NCBI GenBank assembly: GCA_022766945.1
Contig: JALEOU010000102.1
Span: 1 to 37,412 of the forward strand
Length of the DNA: 37,412 nt
Reading direction: 5' to 3'
Source: Fusicatenibacter sp.
Lineage (GTDB): Bacteria > Bacillota > Clostridia > Lachnospirales > Lachnospiraceae
The notes under the pieces are model-generated. The model was not told the origin of the DNA. It worked only from the letters and a program-made list of their open reading frames with translations, and searched no databases. Below are positions 16,523 to 23,352 of this stretch, piece after piece; the first letter of the stretch is position 1, and every line of letters starts with the position of its first letter. The position numbers and the translations under genes were made by a program.

Positions 16523-17458
16523 TTAATCATCCTGTCCATAGCGAAGGAATTTCTTCAGACACATAGAAACGATAAAGACAATCATGCCCATTACAATACC
16601 ACAGGCAGCCGCATACCCAAAGTCAAAGTAATTAAACGCTCTTCGGTAGATATAATCCATAACAACATCGGTTGTGCCAAGAGGTTTACCCTGGGTAAGC
16701 AAGAATACCTGAATAAAGATATTCATGGCTCCATTGATCAGGTTGATCAGAAGATATACCGTTGTCCCTTTTAATCCCGGCAGTGTAATATGGAAAAACT
16801 TGTCCAGCGCATTGGCTCCATCCATGGTAGCTGCTTCATACTGGTCCGTGGGAATTCCCTGCAGACCTGCCGTATAGATAATCATTACCCAGCCAAAGCC
16901 CTTCCATATGGAGCAGATCCAGATAACCAGATTTCCGGTCCAGGTATTCTGCAGCCATGCCACAGGCTCTTTCAGAAGTCCAAGACTTATCAGGCAGTAG
17001 TTCACAAGGCTGCCTTCATCCGGCTGGAAAATATAGTCGATAATGTTACAGAAAACAACCCAGTCACAGATAACTGCAATATACAAAAGAACTTTGTACA
17101 CATTGCGGCCAACTTTCAGATTATGGATAAAAACAGCTACAATAAGGCCAAGAACCAGCTGTCCGGGAACCGTAACCAGAACAGCAAGAACATTGTTCCG
17201 GAACGCGATCCAGAAGAAATTGGCGTCAGACCCTTTTACCGTGACTTCCTTGAACATATTTGCGAAATTACTGATTCCGACAAATTTATTCTCAGACCCA
17301 GGCATAATATTATAGTTTGTAAAAGCAATATAAATATTTTTGACCTGAGGGTATAAAACAAATACAATAAACAACGTCATGCCCACCGCAAGGAACGGAA
17401 GAACAGACAGCCATTGTTTCAGACCTTTAGAAAATCTGGATGATAACGGTTTTTTCAT
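16523..17458 (-). CDS. Sugar ABC transporter permease (MalF/LacF type)
   Basis: A 311-residue membrane subunit that pairs with 15670-16509. Three in-frame starts are possible; I chose the ATG at 17458 because GGAAAGG lies eight bases upstream. The start 11 codons further up would overlap a hairpin (17474-17497). Segments such as WLSVLPFLAVGMTLFIVF and VLAVLVTVPGQLVLGLIVA span the membrane, and the EAA loop reads QYEAATMDGANALDKFFHIT. The gene lies beyond the terminator after the binding-protein gene, so it should be expressed at a fraction of the binding protein's level. Confidence 0.92.
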   Translation of the reverse strand: MKKPLSSRFSKGLKQWLSVLPFLAVGMTLFIVFVLYPQVKNIYIAFTNYNIMPGSENKFVGISNFANMFKEVTVKGSDANFFWIAFRNNVLAVLVTVPGQLVLGLIVAVFIHNLKVGRNVYKVLLYIAVICDWVVFCNIIDYIFQPDEGSLVNYCLISLGLLKEPVAWLQNTWTGNLVIWICSIWKGFGWVMIIYTAGLQGIPTDQYEAATMDGANALDKFFHITLPGLKGTTVYLLINLINGAMNIFIQVFLLTQGKPLGTTDVVMDYIYRRAFNYFDFGYAAACGIVMGMIVFIVSMCLKKFLRYGQDD

Positions 17459-17473
17459 AACGGATGCCTTTCC

Positions 17474-17497
17474 GGACGAATCCTCTTTCATTCGTCC
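17474..17497 (-). other. Hairpin touching the permease ribosome site
   Basis: GGACGAAT and ATTCGTCC are perfect eight-base arms around an eight-base loop. The stem ends one base before the GGAAAGG ribosome site (17473-17467) of the 16523-17458 permease. It could tune translation of the permease or mark the 5' end of a processed transcript. Seen in the sequence; the role is inferred. Confidence 0.5.
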
Positions 17498-17503
17498 TGT
17501 AAC

Positions 17504-17554
17504 AAAAAAGGGGAAACAATCTTGCAATTACACCAGCCCAAGATAGTTTCCCCC
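17504..17554 (-). terminator. Intrinsic terminator between binding protein and permease genes
   Basis: On the minus strand GGGGAAAC (17553-17546) pairs with GTTTCCCC (17517-17510), extended by a further six pairs (ATCTTG/CAAGAT), and is followed by TTTTTT (17509-17504). This is a textbook stem plus U-run inside an operon. It should stop part of the transcripts after the binding-protein gene, so that the importer makes many more binding proteins than permeases. Confidence 0.85.
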
Positions 17555-17576
17555 ATGTTGTACTGCTCTTTGAAAG

Positions 17577-17617
17577 GTTTTCCACAGGCTTCTTTTTGTC
17601 AGAAGCCAGTGGAGAAC
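17577..17617 (-). other. Long hairpin just after the binding-protein gene
   Basis: GTTTTCCAC-A-GGCTTCT and AGAAGCC-A-GTGGAGAAC form a 16-pair stem with one G-T mismatch and an opposed A-A, around a seven-base loop. It begins 28 bases after the stop of the binding-protein gene and precedes the terminator at 17504-17554. It is likely a 3' stem that protects the binding-protein mRNA from exonucleases. Confidence 0.6.
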
Positions 17618-17644
17618 AATTTCAATCTGCAGCTTTCATTCCAG

Positions 17645-19009
17645 TTATTCTTCGCCTGCAAGCAGTGCGTCAACTTCCGGAGCAATCTTGTCAAGCGCAG
17701 ACTGTGCGGTATCCTCATGAAGAACTGCACTCTGGAATGCAATTGACAGCTTGTCAGAAATTCTTTCCCATGCAGGAGACGGTGTACGGGATACGGCACC
17801 TTCCAGCTGTTTGATATAGATGTCCATATTTTCCACTGCCTGTACCTCATCCGATTCAGCAATACTCTTAACCGTAGGAATCAGATGTCCGCCGCCAACA
17901 GCCTGTGCGCTCTGAGAGAATTCGTTCATCAGGAACATTGCGAATACCCAGGATGCTTCTTTCCTGGAGCTGCTGTCGAAGATAACCAGATCCTCGCCGC
18001 CATTGACTGTCAGAGAACCTGCTTCCCCAGCGGGCAGAAGACCGCCGGTTACTTTTGCAAGATTTTCTTCATCGTCATTGCTGAAGAACCAAGGACCCTG
18101 ATAGCTGAAGAGGTAATTTCCGTCATAAAGACCGTTTGCGGAATCAGGCTTTCCACCGGTAAAGCACGGGCCGATGATTCCTTCATCATACCATTCCACG
18201 ATGGTTTCCAGAGCCTTAACGCTTGCTTCTCCATTTAAATATCCGGAAGCCTTGGTATAGTCTTCATTTGTGTACACACCGCCAAGAGAATGGAACAGAG
18301 GAGCCATAGCCCAGGAATTCGCTCCATCGCAGGCAATCAGGTACTGATCCTCACCCAGTTTGTCCTTTAATGCTACAACTTCATCATACGTTGTGGGGAG
18401 ACTGGTAAGATTCAGCTGTTCCATCATAGTGTTACTGTATACGCCGGCCAGGCAGTTCGTATTCAGCGGCAGGCCATAATATTTTCCATTATAATAATTG
18501 GTGCTCAATGGTCCTTCATAGAGGTCATCTTTCAGATCCGCAAAGCCTTCCAGATCATCAATCGCTACAAGCGCACCCATTTCAGCCAGCTGGGGAACCC
18601 AGATGATATCCATTCTCATCAGATCCGGGCCGGTTCCGCTGGAAAGACTGGTGATAATCTGCTGCATCAGTCCGTCATAAGGCATTCTGACCGCATCCAC
18701 GTGAATGTTCGGATACTGTTTCTCAAATTCCGGGATAATGGTATCAACCAGAACCTCTTCCTCTGCATCGCTGTGTGTATGCCAGTAGGTAATGGTCACT
18801 TCGTCACCGTCATATGTAATACCGGAAGCAGAGGCTGATTCACCGGAATCTTCGGATGCGTCCGATGCCGCTGATTCGCTGGATTCATTGGATTTTCCGG
18901 ATTCCGTGCTCTTGCTCTCAGTCCCTTGTGTAGATCCGCCGCCGCAGCCGGCAAGCATGGATGCTGCGAGAACAGCAGACAGTGAAAGTGCTAATAATTT
19001 TTTTGTCAT
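17645..19009 (-). CDS. Sugar-binding lipoprotein of the ABC importer
   Basis: A 454-residue family 1 solute-binding protein on the outer face of the membrane. The ATG at 19009 follows AGAAGGAGGAAAG, a strong site. A type II signal peptide ends in LAGC with lipid-bound Cys22, followed by a Ser/Glu-rich tether to about residue 65. The binding domain begins VTITYWHTHSDAEEEVL and carries LSSGTGPDLMRMDIIWVPQLA and NGKYYGLPLNTN, typical of binding proteins for oligosaccharides. It is the first gene of the operon and should capture the isomalto- or cyclo-oligosaccharides used by the hydrolases downstream. The exact ligand cannot be read from the sequence. Confidence 0.93.
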   Translation of the reverse strand: MTKKLLALSLSAVLAASMLAGCGGGSTQGTESKSTESGKSNESSESAASDASEDSGESASASGITYDGDEVTITYWHTHSDAEEEVLVDTIIPEFEKQYPNIHVDAVRMPYDGLMQQIITSLSSGTGPDLMRMDIIWVPQLAEMGALVAIDDLEGFADLKDDLYEGPLSTNYYNGKYYGLPLNTNCLAGVYSNTMMEQLNLTSLPTTYDEVVALKDKLGEDQYLIACDGANSWAMAPLFHSLGGVYTNEDYTKASGYLNGEASVKALETIVEWYDEGIIGPCFTGGKPDSANGLYDGNYLFSYQGPWFFSNDDEENLAKVTGGLLPAGEAGSLTVNGGEDLVIFDSSSRKEASWVFAMFLMNEFSQSAQAVGGGHLIPTVKSIAESDEVQAVENMDIYIKQLEGAVSRTPSPAWERISDKLSIAFQSAVLHEDTAQSALDKIAPEVDALLAGEE

Positions 19010-19124
19010 ATCTCTTTCCTCCTTCTAGAAAGTTCTTTGTATCTTTATATTTATACGTTTTCCTTCTTTTTCTCAAGATGCTTTCTTGTCCAAAATATAC
19101 AATCTTTTTACCTTATTTCCCGAT

Positions 19125-19165
19125 ATTATAGACTTTTTGACGTATTTAGAATAAAATAATATCCT
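19125..19165. promoter_or_regulatory. Divergent promoter region of sugar operon and AraC operon
   Basis: For the sugar operon (minus) TATAAT lies at 19130-19125 with only a poor -35 (near TTATTC), as expected for an activator-dependent promoter. For the AraC operon (plus) TTGACG at 19137-19142 and TATCCT at 19160-19165 are 17 bases apart. The two promoters overlap back to back, so one regulator bound here could affect both. I find no clear catabolite-control (cre) site in the 19010-19250 gap. Confidence 0.55.
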
Positions 19166-19187
19166 GTAATATAATGTTATGCTGAAT

Positions 19188-19211
19188 TTATCATCCGTTT
19201 TTTAATGATAA
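19188..19211 (+). other. Inverted repeat in the AraC leader
   Basis: TTATCAT and ATGATAA flank a 10-base spacer, about 40 bases before the araC-type start. It could be a regulator-binding palindrome or a weak leader hairpin. A/T-rich inverted repeats of this length can arise by chance, so support is modest. Confidence 0.3.
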
Positions 19212-19250
19212 TTCACAGTTTCTGCACAAAAGTCCGGAGGGATGAATTTC

Positions 19251-20117
19251 ATGGAAGTTATCGAATATGAGCCTATTAATCTCTATGACGGCCGTTTTTG
19301 CAAAGTCTTTCATTCCGATATTATCGAGATGGAAAAACCCAAAAATACCAATGTGGTTCCCCATTTTCACTGGCACAACAGTTTTGAATTCAACTGCTCG
19401 ATCAACGGAAGTCTCAAATGCGACGTCGATTCCTCTGTCTGCTATATACATGATTATGATTTCCTTTTTGTAAACCCGAACGTCATTCACAAATCCCAGG
19501 AGATTACAAAACCGTTTCTCGGTTTCGCCGTACTGGTTCCGGCTACCATCATTCATCAGTTTTTTAACAGAAATGAGAAAAATCCTTCCATTGTCATCGA
19601 TCCGGCAGTGGTTGATGAAAACAGAAGTAAGGTCATGGATCTTCTCATGAATATCTGCAGCTATTCCAGGTCGGACGATCCGGCCGCACTTTTAGGCATG
19701 AATGCATGTGTTCTTCAGATTTTTTATCTTCTTCTTTCCGGGAATTCCACCCAGTCTGAACAGAACAAAGATCCCGGATCGGAAGATTCCATGCCGTTTA
19801 CCGAATATATCTCGATTCATTACAAAGAGCACATTACGCTGGATAGTGTGGCGGAACATTTCGGGTTCAGTCCTGCCTATTTTTCCAGAATTTTCACGAA
19901 GAAAACCGGACGCAATTTCAGTGTCTATCTTTCTTCCCTAAGATTAAACCATGCCACCCATCTCCTGGAAAATACCGCATCTTCAATTGCAGATATCGCC
20001 GAGGAAAGCGGTTTTTCCAGTTCCCGTGCCTTTGTGGATATGTTTAAAAAGGTCAACGAAATCACACCAAAACAATACAGGGACAAATGCAATGAAAACC
20101 AGAAAACCGAAGATTAG
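19251..20117 (+). CDS. AraC-family regulator of the glycan/exporter locus
   Basis: A 288-residue transcription factor. The ATG at 19251 is chosen because GGAGGG lies at nine bases; the ATG at 19242 would touch that site. Residues 1-130 form a cupin-like sensor domain (VVPHFHWHNSFEFNCSINGS, DYDFLFVNPNVIHKS), which in relatives binds a sugar or other small molecule. Residues 190-285 hold the two helix-turn-helix units (ITLDSVAEHFGFSPAYFSRI, then TASSIADIAEESGFSSSRAF). It diverges from the sugar operon, the usual place for its activator, but it is also the first gene of the exporter operon: the next gene starts inside its coding end. That makes it the probable common switch for both arms. Confidence 0.92.
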   Translation: MEVIEYEPINLYDGRFCKVFHSDIIEMEKPKNTNVVPHFHWHNSFEFNCSINGSLKCDVDSSVCYIHDYDFLFVNPNVIHKSQEITKPFLGFAVLVPATIIHQFFNRNEKNPSIVIDPAVVDENRSKVMDLLMNICSYSRSDDPAALLGMNACVLQIFYLLLSGNSTQSEQNKDPGSEDSMPFTEYISIHYKEHITLDSVAEHFGFSPAYFSRIFTKKTGRNFSVYLSSLRLNHATHLLENTASSIADIAEESGFSSSRAFVDMFKKVNEITPKQYRDKCNENQKTED

Positions 20118-21171
20118 ACAACGGATTATCCTAATAACCAGCATTCTTTTTTCCATCGTTCTTCAGGCGTGCGCATTGTCAGAGACACCGGAAATGAAAT
20201 GTCCTCCGGTTCCTGTTTATGAGGAGCCGGCGTACGAAACTGCTTTGTGTCAGCGAATGACCATCCGGGATACGAAAACCATTCGCTTCTCTTACCATGC
20301 CACCAGAGAGGAAACTCTTTTCTATCCGGTGGAAGGCATCCATTATTCTGCTTTTTTTGTGGTTCCCGGAACTGCTGTGCTAAAAGGCGACCTCCTCTGC
20401 GAACTCGATCTGGAAAATTATCCGGAACTGTTATCGGAAGCAGAGGCGACCCTATTGGATCTGCAGCAGGAACAGGTGCTTCTCGAAGAAAACCTGGCGT
20501 TGTCTCTGAAACGGGAATCCCTTACAAACACCGAAACAAGTAAACGGGAAAGGCAGAATACTGTGAACGAAATCAACCTTCGCTATACACAAAAGCGTAC
20601 TGAGCTGGAGGACCGGATCTATATTCTGCAAAAACGCATGGAAGAATATCAGACGGTCATTCGCGAACGACAATTATACGCTCCTTTCGACGGAACAGTC
20701 ACGTACGTATACTCCCCCGGTTCCTCTGATCTGTCGCAGAAAGGCCAGCGGATTGTGACTGTGACCGATGATTCCCAAATGCTCTTTACCGCAGAAACAG
20801 AATACAGCAGCTATTTTCTTCCGGATACCGAATACCTGCTTTCGATCAATGGAGAGGACCGGATCACCGTACCCGTCTTTCCGGAGGAGGAAAGCAGTCC
20901 CAATACGGTGTTTCTGGCACTCAAAGTCCCGGATTACGACCTGGAAGACGGTGTTTCCGGAACCCTTGAGCTCTCTCTCGAAGAAAAAGACCAGGTGCTT
21001 GGCATCCCAAAAAAGGCACTTTCTTCCATCAACGGCAAACCGATTGTCTATCTTCTCGGAGAAGACGGCTTTCGGACCTATCAGGAAGTCAATACAGGCA
21101 TAGAAGGCCCTTATTATACCGAAATCATATCCGGTCTGGAGGAAGGGGATGAAATCCTCCTCCCCGACTGA
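20092..21171 (+). CDS. HlyD-like adaptor lipoprotein 1 of the exporter
   Basis: A 359-residue periplasmic-adaptor-type protein (membrane fusion family), which in Gram-positives sits outside the membrane and works with a MacB/FtsX-type permease. The ATG at 20092 follows AGGGA and overlaps the end of the AraC gene by 26 bases. The signal ends in LQAC, making Cys27 the lipid anchor. Residues 60-110 and 210-240 form the two halves of the lipoyl/barrel-sandwich domain (VVPGTAVLKGDLLCELD; LYAPFDGTVTYV). They are separated by a coiled-coil hairpin (residues 120-200, rich in Leu, Glu, Gln and Arg), and a beta-barrel follows (VLGIPKKALSS). It differs from the two adaptors that follow. Confidence 0.85.
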   Translation: MKTRKPKIRQRIILITSILFSIVLQACALSETPEMKCPPVPVYEEPAYETALCQRMTIRDTKTIRFSYHATREETLFYPVEGIHYSAFFVVPGTAVLKGDLLCELDLENYPELLSEAEATLLDLQQEQVLLEENLALSLKRESLTNTETSKRERQNTVNEINLRYTQKRTELEDRIYILQKRMEEYQTVIRERQLYAPFDGTVTYVYSPGSSDLSQKGQRIVTVTDDSQMLFTAETEYSSYFLPDTEYLLSINGEDRITVPVFPEEESSPNTVFLALKVPDYDLEDGVSGTLELSLEEKDQVLGIPKKALSSINGKPIVYLLGEDGFRTYQEVNTGIEGPYYTEIISGLEEGDEILLPD

Positions 21172-21183
21172 AAGGAGTCCAGA

Positions 21184-22278
21184 ATGAGAAAATGTTTCCT
21201 GCCCATCCTTCTGTGTATTCTTCTTACCATTCCGGGATGCGCATCCCACATCGCAGATGATGCTCCGGAGCTGATTGAACCCTCCGGTACTGCAGCAGCT
21301 TCCTCCCCCGTGATTCGGGGGGAGTTCTGTACCACAGAAGTCTATGAAGGATTTGTAACGCCCGATGTAACCGAACTGTCCTTTGATCGGGACGGAACTA
21401 TCTGGCAGATTTCTGTCGGTTCCGGATGTTATGTAAACGAAGGGGATTTACTTGTGAAACTGAACACGAAAGAAGAAGAAGAAAAAGCTGTGGAACTGGA
21501 AGCGGAACTGGAACTTCTTCGGAGTGACTACGAATACACAAAAGCAGTGCACGAAAACCGCAAAGAATATCTGCGCACTGAATTGAAACAGACAGCCGAA
21601 GCAAACGGCACGAACAGTGCGGAATATCAGCTTAAGCAAATTGATCTGGAGGAATCCGACCTGGCATATGCAAAATCAGAAAAAGATCTGGAAAGCAGCA
21701 TTTCCCAAAAAGAACAGACTCTCGCAGCGATAGAACAACAGATCGCTCTGGGAGCCATCACGGCGGAACACGCGGGCTATTTTTACCTGTCCTCCGATAT
21801 TACCGAAGACGCCTATGTCCAGAAAGGTAAAACTATCTGCTGCATTACGAAAGATGATTCTCTCATGTTCACTTGCTCCTATCTTGATGAAGCAGATCTG
21901 AAAAATTGTGCCCTTTCTGCCCTGATCGGCGGTGTATCTTACGAAATCTCGTATGTTCCTCTGTCCGAGGAAGAACGCTCCGCCCTCTATTTCACCGACG
22001 AAAGAGACCGTTCACTGTTCACTTTTCTGCCGGATGCAGATCTGTCTTCCCTGTCTGCGGGAAATACCGGATTTCTCATTGTAAACGGCCATATGCTCGA
22101 CGATGCACTTCAGGTACCGATCAATGCTCTGTTTGCTGATTCTTCCGGAAAATACGTCTATGTCATGGAAGAAGGCACAAAAAAAAGACAGGACGTCACC
22201 GTCGGCGCATCCAACGGTATCATGACTGTCATTGAAGAAGGACTGAATGAGGAGGATATCGTATATGTACAGCAGTAA
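21184..22278 (+). CDS. HlyD-like adaptor lipoprotein 2 of the exporter
   Basis: A 364-residue lipoprotein. The ATG at 21184 follows AAAGGAGTCC, and the signal ends in IPGC with Cys19 as anchor. The lipoyl halves are near VGSGCYVNEGDLLVKLN (about residue 80) and ITAEHAGYFYLSSD (about residue 195), joined by a charged coiled-coil hairpin (EEEKAVELEAELELL to KDLESSISQKEQTL). The C-terminal barrel ends VPINALFADSSGKYVYV, the classic adaptor C-terminal pattern. It lies 12 bases after adaptor 1, and adaptor 3 starts inside its end, so all are translated together. Confidence 0.85.
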   Translation: MRKCFLPILLCILLTIPGCASHIADDAPELIEPSGTAAASSPVIRGEFCTTEVYEGFVTPDVTELSFDRDGTIWQISVGSGCYVNEGDLLVKLNTKEEEEKAVELEAELELLRSDYEYTKAVHENRKEYLRTELKQTAEANGTNSAEYQLKQIDLEESDLAYAKSEKDLESSISQKEQTLAAIEQQIALGAITAEHAGYFYLSSDITEDAYVQKGKTICCITKDDSLMFTCSYLDEADLKNCALSALIGGVSYEISYVPLSEEERSALYFTDERDRSLFTFLPDADLSSLSAGNTGFLIVNGHMLDDALQVPINALFADSSGKYVYVMEEGTKKRQDVTVGASNGIMTVIEEGLNEEDIVYVQQ

Positions 22279-23341
22279 ACATTTCTTCCGTTATTTTTCT
22301 TCTCTTTTTCTGGCTCTTTCTGTGACGGCAGTGCTTTTGATTTCCTGCGTTCCGGTTGTCTTTGCTGCAGATACAACTTATAAAACCTGCACCGTGACGC
22401 GCACTAGCATCGCCATTCAGAAAGAGAGCAAAGCCTCTCTTCTCTATCCCTCGCAGACCGTCGTCCGTTACGAAGGCGCGGAAGCAACTTATGTTTCTTC
22501 TCCCGTAAAACACGGTCAGACCGTCCAGGCCGGAGAGGTTCTGATGACAGTAACGCCAAAAACGGATCCCATCGACTGTGAGGAAAAAGAACTGGAGCTT
22601 GCCCGGCTAAAAAAGAGCCTCGAAGATGAAATTCAAATAAGAAACAACCACCTTGCGGTACTTTCCGGACGGAAAAATACCATTTCCGATTCCTTTGAAT
22701 ACCGGAAACTGCAGCTGGATATTCAGAAATGTGAACTGGAGCTTGCCCATTTTATCTCCGTTCAGAACAGAGAAATTGCCCAAAAAGAAACAGAACTGGA
22801 AAAAATCTATGCAGCGATCAATGCCGTCGAAATCAAAGCTCCCGTTTCCGGTATCGTGACTGACCTGATCATTCCCGGGGATAGCGACACGATTACCAGC
22901 GGCATGATCATCTGCCGGATTGAAGATCCTTCTTTTTGTATGGCAAAATCCGCTTCCTGTCTCTTTCCGTTCGGTTCTCATGTTCAGATCTGCGGAGACC
23001 GAATGGGAGAAGAGGTGAAAATAGCCGCCGTCGTTACCGGTTCCTCCAGTATCGAATCGATTGACACGGATAAATTCTCTTCCTGCCTGCTTCCGCAAAA
23101 CGAAGTGATCCATCTTGAGACCATCAGTAATTTGTCCGTTATCGGAACAACAGTAGAACTGGAACAGGTTCTCTTGATTCCGACAAAAGCAGTTCACACC
23201 GACAATGCCGGAAGTTTTGTCTATGTACTGACAGAGGAAGAAAGAAGCAAAAAACAATATATAACCGCTTATTGTATTGATTCGGACTGGACCTGGTCTG
23301 TGTGCGGTCTCGATGAAGGACAGACCTTGATTCTGCGCTAG
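22265..23341 (+). CDS. HlyD-like adaptor 3 with a cleavable signal peptide
   Basis: A 358-residue exported adaptor. The ATG at 22265 follows GAGGAGG at nine bases and overlaps adaptor 2 by 14 bases. Residues 1-34 are a signal peptide with a likely cut after VFA; unlike adaptors 1 and 2 it lacks a lipobox. Lipoyl halves lie near VKHGQTVQAGEVLM and IKAPVSGIVTDLIIPGD, with a coiled-coil hairpin of about 90 residues between them. The C-terminal part includes VLLIPTKAVHTDNAGSFVYV. It lacks a membrane anchor, so it is probably held by its partners. Three different adaptors for one permease is unusual. Confidence 0.83.
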   Translation: MYSSKHFFRYFSSLFLALSVTAVLLISCVPVVFAADTTYKTCTVTRTSIAIQKESKASLLYPSQTVVRYEGAEATYVSSPVKHGQTVQAGEVLMTVTPKTDPIDCEEKELELARLKKSLEDEIQIRNNHLAVLSGRKNTISDSFEYRKLQLDIQKCELELAHFISVQNREIAQKETELEKIYAAINAVEIKAPVSGIVTDLIIPGDSDTITSGMIICRIEDPSFCMAKSASCLFPFGSHVQICGDRMGEEVKIAAVVTGSSSIESIDTDKFSSCLLPQNEVIHLETISNLSVIGTTVELEQVLLIPTKAVHTDNAGSFVYVLTEEERSKKQYITAYCIDSDWTWSVCGLDEGQTLILR

Positions 23342-23352
23342 GAGGGTGTGAC

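Noticed and set aside
19010-19250. Catabolite-repression (cre) site for the sugar operon
   Set aside because: No stretch fits the cre consensus well enough in the divergent gap.
19951-20091. Longer start for adaptor 1 (47 extra codons)
   Set aside because: It would hide the lipoprotein signal peptide; the ATG at 20092 has a ribosome site and gives a correct lipobox.
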